The notes beneath the pieces were generated by a model, which searched no databases, was not told the DNA's origin, and saw nothing but the letters and a program-made list of their open reading frames with translations. The position numbers and the translations under genes were made by a program. This document shows, one piece after another, positions 25,031 to 36,100 of a DNA stretch of 64,000 nucleotides (its first letter is position 1; each line of letters opens with the position of its first letter). This DNA comes from Capitella teleta. Taxonomy: Eukaryota; Annelida; Polychaeta; Capitellidae. The DNA lies in assembly GCA_000328365.1 (NCBI GenBank), contig KB293181.1, positions 275,872-339,871 on the forward strand, given 5' to 3'.

Positions 25031-26100
25031 CATCATGTTCGTTTGGTTGAGTTTTTTCAATATGTATGATTGCGTAACATTCCGATGCTAAGCACCTGCA
25101 CACCAGGTGAGCTGTGAGTTCTTTTAACCGCAGATGCAATCTGGCGTCGTCGGAGGTCTGATGAGATTCACAATTTTAAGAATTACGTAACATTACAGAG
25201 AAGACCCCTGGCTAGCTGATGTTGTACGAATGTGCTTAAAGTATGACAGCTGCCACAGTTGAAAAGAATCCCCATAATGACTGTAATGATACTAATGAAT
25301 GATCTAAACGCTAAACGATTCCAACCTGTTACCGCGATTAATACAGCATTCTGAGCCCAAAACAACAATACGCTAAAAAAAAAAAAAATCGAGGTCAAAT
25401 AACACCAAAGACAATAGCAATGAATAGCGTTAGTACCTCCAGCGATGGAATTCGAGGACAAGAAATGGGGTGATTACTCGGAATAGATGAGCAGACTGAT
25501 AAGGGCTTCCCCCGTCCTGATGCTATCTGCCTGGAGGTAATCCTTCGATATAAGATGAGACACGGATTGACCCACGCAGCGATGGCTTAGCCGGTGCCGA
25601 CATAAGCCGGCGCCGAGAGCGGCGGAAGATTCATGTACATTGGGCGTTATCAGGCAAAGAGCCGAATTGTGATCTGCATACTGTATACATACTCGTCGGC
25701 ACAAGATGATCCCAGTTCTCAAGGCACACTGAGCCACGCGGTGCCACTCAATTCTCAATTTATTCATAAATGCATGGATCCAATTATGACTAAGATTAGC
25801 GTCTTGTTAGTACCTCCATCTGCTGGCAGTCGCTCCTGTCATCCTACCAAGATGGCCCGCAAATCCCTCGACGCTCCGACTTACATCCAGTTCGAGTCTC
25901 GTCACTCCTTCGATCAGCTCAGGATTGCAGTTATTACATCATTAAATGGACGAATCGAGCAGTATTTTACAGCGCAATTATTGCACCGGGGGGTGGAAAA
26001 ATCTCGTGAAGTTGAGTCCGTTATGTACTTGAGTCTCAAGCTGCTATTTACTATACTGAAGTGCAAACTTCCAACAAGTTTTGCATAATTAATTCAATAA

Positions 26101-26124
26101 ATTTATTTATTTATTTATTTATTA
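26101..26124 (+). repeat. (TTTA)n microsatellite
   Basis: Six tandem TTTA units within a very AT-rich patch. Confidence 0.9.
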
Positions 26125-28561
26125 TTATGATAAAAACAACTACTTGAATCTTAGCAGCGGAATTTCCATTACACACAGTTTTTACTTTGGAAGATCTTTT
26201 ACACTTTTGAATGCTTATTATCAAAGATTTTGCCTTTTTGAAATTTATTTAAAATCCTTTAAACTTTATTTTATTTAGGATTCAAAATTTTGTCATCTGG
26301 ACCACCTGACGGCAGGAAACAATGAAACCATTAAAAAATTATAATACAAAAGTACTGTTCATTCTAAATAATTAATTTTTTTTACCTTGAAGATTTTTCC
26401 TTTTCATTCAAAATTCTGATTGACTTTCATACCGACATCTGTCATTATTTGAAAGATACACTAATGAAACAGGAACCATTTCTGCAGTTAAAAAAAAAAA
26501 ATCGAATTTTTTCCCCATGCTACCGAAACCCCCGCCCCAGCAGAAATTCTAAGTACAGGGTGTGGATAAGAACAGCCCTCCTTCCCATTTGAAGGGTCAC
26601 ATGAGAGTTCTTAGAAGTTGCCCCCGAGGGGAGCGCCTCCTGTGCCCCAAACTCCCCTCCCTCACCTCCCGATTGTCGTGCATTCACCTCTACCGTGGCA
26701 GATGGCCCCAAGAAGACTCCGGGCCGCTTCCTTTTGCACCTAGTAAGACGCGTGTCTCTAATAAGCGGGAAGCATGGCCCTTGACAAAGGCCAATTTCGG
26801 TCTACGTGCCATATGGCCCTCTCGATCACCTCCGAGAAAGAGCAGGGGAAAAACCAAGAAAATAACCGTACTTAGCCCTAGAGCTGCGCATCAGTAATCA
26901 GTGGTGCGTGGCTATGAAATGACCAGTGTCCATCATCGCGCGTGCCCACGGGCAGGTGCTGGTCAGCCCTTCATCTTGGCCTGATCACTTTTTACCGTTA
27001 GCGAACCATTGTTGTCGTTTATGGAGCGGAACCATTTTGTGTATAGAGGTAGACACAAAGGCCACGACATTCGGACAATGCGAATAACAGAACTCAAGCA
27101 GATGCTCAGCGCATAAAAAAGCTGATCTCGTTTCGAAGATAAACCGCCAAGAAGAAATGGAAATTCAGCCGTTCTATTGTGTTGGGCAATGGTCAATTGT
27201 AAAAGGTCAAAAGGCTGGACATATGAATCGTGAATTACCTGACGACCATTTTTGTTGAAGTGACACCGTCGTTGATCAAATCATTCAAATGAGTCTATTC
27301 AGGAACACCTTTTATCGCGTTTACTATACATATACTTTGAGAGGAGGCACGCTTCCTTAGAAAACATTTCATTCAGTGACTATTTATTGCGACCCAAAAG
27401 GTTAAATTGCCAAATTCGCAAATTAAACATGCGAACGAAGGATGATAAATTTTCCCATCGGCATAATTCTTCGCTTCCCCATCATTGTCCATTTGCATGC
27501 AACGGCGTTGCTACCCCTATTATATCCACCTCGCTCTCGGATCGATTTTGGCGGAACTTTCTCAGGAACGGGCATCGCTTGGCGGGAGATAAGTGCCATG
27601 TCTTGTACAGGAGAAGCCGCGCATGAGAGGGTGCCAATAGGGGGTTCTTTTATTCCCGCCCGCAGGTAGATAATCCGTGGCTCCTTTAAGCAGGCCGGCC
27701 CCATTCAGCTCGAATCACTGCAGATTTCTCCGATCAATAAAATCAATCAGGGCTTGGCGAAGACTGCACTGCCGATATTTTGATTACGGTTGAAGCATCT
27801 CCTCAATGCGCGAATTGTTCTAGTCGGGAAGGTTGCTTGCGGGGGGGTCTTGCGAAGCCAAGTTCTGCGTTTCAGTCTCTAGCTTGAAACGGGGGTCGGG
27901 TGAAATTTAATTGAAATCTAACCCGTGGTATATGTCTTGTGCAACTTGTCGAGAATTATACGTGGGAAACGCTGGCAACTTTCTTGCCCACAGCTAACGC
28001 CTCTCATCGACCGAGCAATCTTCGAAATGATTGCGTCCGGTTCGGTCGGGAAGGGGTTAGGGGAGGGGGTGGGAGCTGAATCGAAGCACTTGGCGACCGA
28101 GGTGGCGCACTGCGGGGGTCGTCCGTCCAAGATTATGCGCCTGTCACTTCAGATCGCTGCAAAGGAGCGCGAAATCTCCTGTTCTCCACCTGGGCGCTGA
28201 TCAATGAGCGGAAAAATCAGGAAAAATAGCGCTTATTTTCGCTGATGGCGCATTTCTAAGGCCAATTTCCGTTCTTGATTTTCAATTAACAGTTTTCTCG
28301 CTTTAATGCCGTGTGTTGGCTATTTGCGTCCTAATCGTGGGAAGGACAATGGCGAGTTTTGTTCAATCACTCAATCACTTTAATCATTGTATATATATAC
28401 ACCTACGATCTCTCTGACCTGACTCGATTTAATCAAAGCGCGAGTGATTCACATACCTTCAAGCAACGACATCAGAGGTGTACATAACGGAGCTTAAAAC
28501 CGAAAAAGATGCAAATTAAGACCGAAAAGAAACGGAGGAGAAACGTTTTCTAAGCATGGCT

Positions 28562-28575
28562 ATGCATAAATTAAT
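28562..28575 (+). promoter_or_regulatory. POU-IV (Brn3)-like site
   Basis: ATGCATAAATTAAT matches the Brn3-type POU consensus and is followed at once by further TAAT homeodomain cores. The regulatory role is inferred only. Confidence 0.4.
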
Positions 28576-29127
28576 CATAATTAAGTAGGGATCCATTTCA
28601 ATTGGTTACAAAAGCATTGCTGACGGCGTTTAAAGAAGAAAACAACACCACTAGCTGATCCGTTGCATTTGTGCGTCACTTGCAACGAATGCACGCTTCA
28701 CAGAAACCGCTGCTTTCTGATACTCTCTGTAGGCAAATGCTAATCTACGCTTTTACCTGCACAGGTATTTGGTTGCAATATCAAAGAACGTGGAGCTCTG
28801 ACACCGTAATTACTTAATCCGCATTCTCCTTGTTTCTCTACTCTCTAGTGGGACTTCTAGAGGTAGTATGCTTGTTGTATTCTTGAGAGACAATACATAA
28901 CGGGGACCGAGGAGAATGGATCACTGACTAGGCTTAATCCCATGATGAGATCACTTTCTGAAGCTAGCGATAATGTATCAAAAAGAGAATAGGATTCGAG
29001 TGAAGTGATACCTATTATGTAATTGTGTGGGTAATTGTTAGAATATGCGTATATCACGTGTTTTGTTGTTTTAGGGACGTGATTATACCGGTCATTGTTT
29101 TGTGATGGTTTTCATCATCGCCGGATA

Positions 29128-29135
29128 TGACGTCA
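29128..29135. promoter_or_regulatory. CRE palindrome TGACGTCA
   Basis: This is a perfect CREB/ATF site, one of eight in the window. The others are at 34480, 38205, 41893, 44563, 47905, 58310 and 60924. Confidence 0.5.
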
Positions 29136-29824
29136 TCATCTGACATACCGATCAACCCGTGTGCGCTGTATTGCCACGAGAACAAGCACCTGACGCCGTA
29201 ATTGAGCGTTCCTTCATAAATGAGATTCATTGAAAGACACAGCACCAACTGTTACTCGCATTTAATGAGTGAACATGAAAGCACCTCTGATCATAGCCAA
29301 GTCATCGAGATAACTCCCTCGAGTGCTGGTTGGCTGCAATGCAAAATAGCGCAGTGGCGTCATCTGGTGAGCTACCTCGCACAATAATGAGAAGGTGTCA
29401 TTCTTTTGCCATCCTCATTCTTTGATCAACATAATAGAGGCACTCACAGCGATCACCATAACGGGACTTTTTGTTTTTGCTGGCAGCCATGTGAATTGAT
29501 GGCACGCAAATACGATTAGCACGGTCTCCTCATCAGTAACTCCAGTCAGCTCGGCATTTTCCTGCCAGCGCTTCCCCTGTTCTGCTTCCAATCACCGAAG
29601 CGAGACGGACTTGAGCTCCCAGACACGAGTTCCATGACTCATAAGTCGCGAGTGGTCCGTGGCGTTGCCCTAGAAAAGGCCTTCTCCAATTGCCCTCGCC
29701 CGAAGCCATCGCCTGAGCACTCATCCGAGGCGCAGTCATCATTCATTGCAACCATAACCACTGCCACCTGATCTCAAGATGCGATCTCTAATTAATAAAG
29801 CTAGTATCAATGGAGCCTGCTTTT

Positions 29825-29839
29825 CATTAATATGCAAAT
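29825..29839 (+). promoter_or_regulatory. SOX-OCT-like composite site
   Basis: CATTAATATGCAAAT has a perfect octamer ATGCAAAT preceded at the right spacing by a weak SOX half-site. Confidence 0.4.
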
Positions 29840-31037
29840 CGAGAAAGCCAAAGTGGATCTTATTGTGCAACTTGATCACATTTGTTCATTTAAAAAAAGA
29901 CAAGGAAGATTTTCTATAGAATTATAAAATATGACAATTTTCCTGTAACATTATGCGGGTCTGCTGAGTTTTTCATAAGAACATTAAAACGGTTCAGCCT
30001 TTTGATTAAGAACCATCATCCGATGCTCTTTGCCTGATGTGGGCCTCATGCTTCCGACTTGGCACAGAGTACAGAGTGCGCACGCTGCGCATCACGGTGG
30101 CCCGCGTACCTTACGTAAGAGTGGTTATTGGCGGTTACGCAACCCTTTCACAAACTCAATAAACATCCTATGCATTCATGTAATGCGTATTAAAACTTGT
30201 GTGTTTGCCATAAGGGAAGAGTTTTTTTGTTTTTTTTTTTCAGCTCTCGAAATAAGAATGTATAAAAGAGCAATTGCCGTTGGTACTAAAATCTGCATAA
30301 TGACAAAGAGTGGAATACCGGAACTTATTACATAATCAGCATTAACCGACCAATACACCTGTATCAGGTGCAAGGGCCAATCCAAGGTGAACAGGAGGCA
30401 TATTTGGATGATGTATATCTTTATTGGCACACGTGACAGCCCTCTGACACCAGGCAATAAAATTCAACACGCATGCTTAGTGAGGAAGAAGGCCATCATG
30501 TTTGTACCTCTAGCACTCATTAGTATGCTAATCCTATGCAAGTGAATAATACATCTACAGATGTTACTTGCGGAGCTGTATCTTCAGGTTATATTCTGCA
30601 GCAGCTTTTCCGCAAACTGTCGCCACTGATTCCATTGAAGATTGCTTGTAGCCCCACCCCCTTCTCCACCCCCTTCTATTTTATATATATTCTTTTTATT
30701 TTGCCCACCAGTTGACCCCTGATCTAGAATTAATGAGAAATCTAATTGGGAATTTATTTATTCTTAATTTATTTATTCTTAATGTGTTTGTTTCGTTGGC
30801 CGAGTGTCAGGTGAAAGTAGTTTCTGTGTTTTGATCTACATGTATAACAGGTGTCACACAGATCGAAAAGAATAAACAACACAGTCAGCATATAAGATAC
30901 GTTATTACAGTATCGTTAACCACCGTGGGTTATATATTATGTTAAGTACATCACGATTACATTAATTTGTCACAGTTCATCAGATATCGGTGTCAGGATG
31001 ATTTGCCTCTCTGGGTCAACTCCTTATTAGGAGGTAT

Positions 31038-31053
31038 AGGTCACCGCAGGTCA
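31038..31053 (+). promoter_or_regulatory. DR4 nuclear-receptor element
   Basis: Two perfect AGGTCA half-sites lie in direct repeat with a 4-bp spacer (CCGC). DR4 is the type bound by thyroid-hormone-receptor/LXR-class RXR heterodimers. Confidence 0.5.
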
Positions 31054-31396
31054 TCATCGAAGCCAATCTTGTTGATTCGATTTCAACTTGGGTGCAGTTT
31101 TTCCGGATGCGTTTCCCTGATATTTCTTGGAGTTCTAATGAGGTCTCCGATGGTCAAATAAAAATAAAATAAAAATTACACATTTGCCAGCTTTATAAAT
31201 AGCTACAAATAAATATAAATAATATAAATAAATTTATAATAATATAAATAAATCATGATCTCAAGATCATACATGCATCGAGGCACCGTAAATAAATCTA
31301 ACTTTCCAGACAACCTGCAGTGCTTCTCGAATTACAGCCACGAGTAGGAGAATGAAATAGAAAACTATTAAATCCACCAATGATACGATATCATTA

Positions 31397-31397
<1 letters not shown>

Positions 31398-31437
<40 letters not shown>
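31398..31437 (+). repeat. Poly(A) tract, 40 nt
   Basis: A40 homopolymer followed by CAACAACAAAG-type decay. It may be the tail of an old retroposed sequence. No body was recognised upstream. Confidence 0.85.
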
Positions 31438-31438
<1 letters not shown>

Positions 31439-31650
31439 AACAACAAAGAAAAACAACAAAAAAAACATGGGCTGTCCAAGAACCTTTAACCACCTGCCAG
31501 AATCGTAAGACACCATTTATAACTAAAAGCAGGTGCAATGCAGGTCCATTAACCAACTCAAAAAGAAAAGAAAAAAATTGCATAACGATATACATAACAT
31601 ACAAGCAACATATATCCCGTATCTCAATTTCTTACTCAGAGAACTTTATC

Positions 31651-32066
31651 GATCTTTCAATGTTGATTTAATACCCCTCCCCCCTCCATAGGTGTGTTGA
31701 CACTGAACCCCAGGTGGAGGAAGATAGTTTTTCCCTCATAATTTCTGTAAAAAAAAAACTGATCTTCGAGAAAGATTAAGGGAAGATCGATGATGCATCG
31801 ACTTCTGGCGAGATGTTTGTTGACCACAGCTGGCTTCACCCCTCCTCCCCCACCCCTCCTTGTGTATTCGAAGATCAGCAAAATTTACTCAGAAGACCAC
31901 GTGGCATTGGTGGGCATCAAACGTTAGCTGGGTTATTGATGGTTAACAGAGAACAGGTGAAGAACTTCTCCGGCTTCACAAGGGGAGTGGGGGGGGGGGG
32001 GGGGCCCTCCCATCAATTTAATAAACCCCCCCCCCCCCTTTAAAGCTCAATTTAAGGATTTTCCTC
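31651..32066. repeat. C/G-homopolymer-rich region next to the gap
   Basis: Several C-rich and G-rich stretches (about 31675-31688, 31840-31858, a G run around 31989-32004, a C run around 32026-32038) lead up to the assembly gap. The two strands carry similar short blocks, so this may be a partly inverted, hard-to-assemble repeat. Confidence 0.5.
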
Positions 32067-32116
32067 NNNNNNNNNNNNNNNNNNNNNNNNNNNNNNNNNN
32101 NNNNNNNNNNNNNNNN
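32067..32116. other. Assembly gap (50 N)
   Basis: Exactly 50 N. The round number suggests a scaffold gap of unknown true length. The flanks are homopolymer-rich. Confidence 0.95.
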
Positions 32117-32921
32117 GGCCCGTATCCGCTTAGCTTCATTTCCAGGTCATTTGAGACCTGCAGATGCCAGACAGCAAAATAGAACTCATATAATCAAAGA
32201 TGGTTCTCAATAATAGTCCCCCATACATTGACTCAAACGATCAAGTGCGATCAGCCTTTTGTGTTTGGAACACCATTCGTCAGAGCTGCGTATACGGGCA
32301 GAGCAATTACGCCGTTTCCTTCCAATCGCACATCGTACGCACTTCTCATCGTGATGGAGGCTGTACGTTGTAAGCGAAAATTTGCTATTAAATTTGGCTT
32401 AATGATCAGGGCTCCATCTTCACCCAGAACAGGAAATATTCATGGTGAAAAAAGAAAAAGAAAAAAAAAAAAAAAACGTTCAAATAATGCCGTTTTCGGT
32501 GCGGTTTGAATTCAGCAGACAACAGAAGCCTAGAAGCATAAATGGAAATATTGCACAAGTACATTCAACGCTGTTTCATAACCACGCAATTGACAGTGCA
32601 GTATTTGTGCCGTCGCAGCATCCTTCCAGCAAATTGTTCCTGCCAACAATCGGGGCAAGGAGCCTCCCGAGTCCCTTCGACTCAAGACGTGAGAGCTGAG
32701 GCACTTACAGCAATTGAGGGCGCTAAGGAGAGGGCTTGCGAGGGCTATTAGCAGCCAAGAAACCCCGAGGAGGCAGTGCCAAAGAGGGCTTCTGTCGAGA
32801 GTAATGGTTGTCATGGGAGGAAAGGGGAGGGGTTGGGGTAATAAGAAGACAATTGGGTGGAAGTGGTGACGGAGAAGGAGGAGGCAATGAGGAGGGAAGA
32901 GTGGCAGCAGAAGCAATGTGC
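32117..32921. other. Intergenic, no gene seen
   Basis: A short A-run at about 32459-32477. Overlapping open frames on both strands have no family resemblance. Confidence 0.5.
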
Positions 32922-33064
32922 CAACGCCAGCGCCAGAACCAGAGCCAGAGCCAGAGCCAGAGCCAGCTCCAGAGCCAGCGCCAGAGCCAGCGCCAGCGCC
33001 AGAGCCATAGCCAGAGCCAGAGCAAGAGCCATAGCCATAGCCAGAGCCATAGCCAGAGCCAAAG

Positions 33065-33095
<31 letters not shown>

Positions 33096-33124
33096 CAAAG
33101 CCAGAGCCAGAGCCAGAGCCGGAG

Positions 33125-33161
<37 letters not shown>

Positions 33162-33180
33162 CAACGCCAGAGTCAGAGCC
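32922..33180 (+). repeat. (CCAGAG)n hexanucleotide minisatellite
   Basis: About 260 bp, or some 43 units of CCAGAG with scattered point variants (CCAGCG, CCATAG, CCAAAG, CCGGAG). Because the unit is six bases, four different frames stay open, giving SQSQ, ARAR and (minus) ALAL runs. These are by-products of the repeat and not evidence of genes. Confidence 0.9.
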
Positions 33181-36100
33181 TAAGGCAATTTAAAAACAGG
33201 TAATAAAGTTTTCCTAGAACGAAGGCAATTAGAGCAGGTCATAACATATAGTACACAACATGATGAGCGCCTGACAAAGTGACAATGCCAGCGAGCTCAT
33301 ACAGCAGTCATTCATCGACGACACCAGCAGCATATAGACAAAACTGACACATAGACAGATCACACAGGTGAATGTGACCAAGAATATGTTTAAAGTTTCA
33401 GGAGCGAATCTCTTTGACACTGTGTTTGGAATGGCAAAGACGGAGCCCCGATCTCTCAATAATGTACAAGGGCAAGTGATCTTGCTAAGAAGACAGTGGG
33501 CAATAATTGATTAGAATGGAACAAAAGGCGCATTGAAGGCATGCCAGAATACCTGAAGAGCTTGTTGTTGCTTGACAACAATGCCAAAGGTGAGATGAAG
33601 GCTCTTCTTAATTCCAAGGAACAAGCGTTTTCAGCTCTCAATTTTATTTATTACGCACGTAGACAATAGTGCTCCGTGGCTTATGCATGAGCTCCGTTGT
33701 AATTAATTACAACAGAGGAATTGTTCTTGGGCAGGTAAGGTTATATGGATGCACCAAGGTCATTTATCTCACACGTGGATACAATCTTGCAGTGCAAAGG
33801 TCAGGAAAACTACCGGATTTCATTTTAATGTTCCATTCCCGAAAGTAACGAATTCTGAATTTGGTCAAAATTTGGGTAAGATTTTTATTGAAAAAAAAAA
33901 AAACCCCAAAACCCCAAAACAAAAAAACAACCCTGATGCGCGAGTATTATATCCGTGATTAGCTGAAAATGAATGGGCATTAACATTGCGGTACATCCTG
34001 TTCTTTCAATTAACGCACCGAATGAACTACAAATACTAAATGGGAATTAAATGAGACCAATAGAATGACATTGCAGACCGCGGCCATTGCCCTGCAGGAG
34101 TTGTGCGTAAGGGTCGTTCCCTCTCGGAAAGAGGCCAGGCAGAATCCCTTGCCTCTCTCCTCTGTCTCCCTCACTCGTGGCGAATGATACAACCGGCCTT
34201 CTTCTATCGATCGCCAGTGCATGAATATTCTATGAGGGCCTTCCTTCAAGACCCACAACAGGCTGCTAAGAATGTAGGTGGAGCTTGCAAGACGCTTCTG
34301 CAGACCCTCAGCCAATCTTACAACGGGGTTTCGCATTCGCAAGAAAGGCATTGGTCCGGATAATGCTGCCAATCTCGACGCGCAGGAGCCGCCATTGGGT
34401 GCTTCTCTTATAGGGTGGCGGCCATCTTGCTTCTTCTGGACATCCGAATACAAAAGATCATTGAGTGTTTTGTTATATATGACGTCATTATTTTAAGCTC
34501 TACATGGGGGAGAGGGGGAGTAAATCGATTTCGGTCGTACAAATTCGGATCGAAGCTAACTTTCTCGTTGGCTTACTTAGCTGTTCAAAGTAGATTATTG
34601 ATCGGAGAGCGAGAGGGCATCTTTCCGACTACGTCTGTTTACATACGTACCTTTTCCGAGCTCTATTGCATTAATGGCATTTACACAGCGGGTCACTGCC
34701 GAGCAAGCAACACTGTCACAATCGAATCGGGTTACCTTGTTTGACTATACACCTGTGACTGAATGACGATGGATCAAGAAAACCTGGATGAAGCTAATAT
34801 AAACACACCGCAATCTTGTACATATTATAGATAGGCCGCAAGTGGCATGTTGGCGTGGTATTCTGTGCAGGCAACAAGTTGAAGCCCTGACTGCGATTGA
34901 GGTCGCGAGAGGGAAGAAAAGGGACGCTCTTTATGTATTGACTTAGCCAACAGGTGAATGTGATGTCTGAATGATGAGACTAAAAGTGTTGACTCAGCTC
35001 AGAGAAAGAGAAATTGGCAATCTACTGTGTAGACACCAAAATGGGCCAAGTATTTGGAGTCAATGAATAATGAATCCGTTTTTTATTAGAAGGGGTGATG
35101 TTTTTTCTTCTCCCCATCAATGATATCTGCCGAGTAAATGGATATTTTCTACTGTTGCGGCAAGTTGCATTCCTCGACGCTTGGTTGAAATTAGAAAAAC
35201 ACTGACATGCCTTCATACCACCTTGCTTTGTTTTTCTCTCAACTCTGCTCTCTGCGTCTGTCATGCATTCGAAATGCTTGCTTCTTATTCTAGAATTTTC
35301 TTCATTCCGGGCGTGTGTGATCAGACTAATTGCGCAACAGCAATCAATCATCAGCGGTCAGCGACCTACAAACTGACCTCAAAATAAACCAAATGGAATT
35401 TTGTTCTAGAATTTCAAGAAATTACCACTCCCCTATTTCGGTTGGATAATAATGCGAGAGAATATTACACGAACAAGTGAATGTACGTTAAAAATATATT
35501 TGTTTACTTTCGAAAATTTATATAGATATATCAGTACCTCTAAGACTTTCATGTTTTGACTAAAAAAAAACCATAGTAAATCGTACAGTAAAAGCGATCA
35601 AAGAATACCTCTATATTTAGTATACCTGTATACGTTGCCTTATGATCCTAATTGGAAAGAAGATTTCTTCCGAATCGCGTCATGTTTTCCCTCTGCACGA
35701 TGACACATCAGTTCGGCTCTGATGCGGGCGCAGTGAAGCCAAATGCAATAAGACAGAATCATCGATAGCAAAAGAAAATGTCTATTAAATAACGAGAGAA
35801 AACAGCAACAGAGCATCGAAGCATATTCATCTCAAAGATCATTCAACCTCTACGACATGGCGTCTCACTTTTTTCACCATAGAATCACTAAGTACCAATC
35901 CAAGAATGCTTTATGACATGCCAAATGTTCTACCGAGAGATTTAGTGCGTATGATCTTTTCTGATGTTGTGTGTAAGTGTACAAATCGTACACGTCACTG
36001 CGTCACAGGCGACGTGCACTATTTCCTCTCCAAGGATCCGTGCACTCGGTGTCTCCGAGACACGTGGTCGGGGCGATTCGCGGCCCGGAGCCTCCCAGCC

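Larger units (their letters stand above)
25031..31650. other. Gene-poor region downstream of prospero
   Basis: I see no supported gene. Noted contents are two GTTAGTACCTCCA motif copies (25431, 25807), a (TTTA)n tract (26101-26124), POU-type sites (28562-28575 and 29825-29839), a CRE palindrome (29128-29135), a DR4 hormone-receptor element (31038-31053), an (AAAT)n stretch (about 31205-31255) and an A40 run (31398-31437). A GC-rich island-like patch lies at about 26.5-26.9 kb. Confidence 0.6.

Noticed and set aside
32808-33203. Long Ser-Gln, Ala-Arg and Ala-Leu open frames on both strands
   Set aside because: They are by-products of the hexanucleotide repeat.
34010-34453. 147-aa minus-strand open frame
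   Set aside because: No recognisable domain and no splice or promoter context apart from the TISU-like site. Composition follows a GC-rich patch, so it is not called as a gene.
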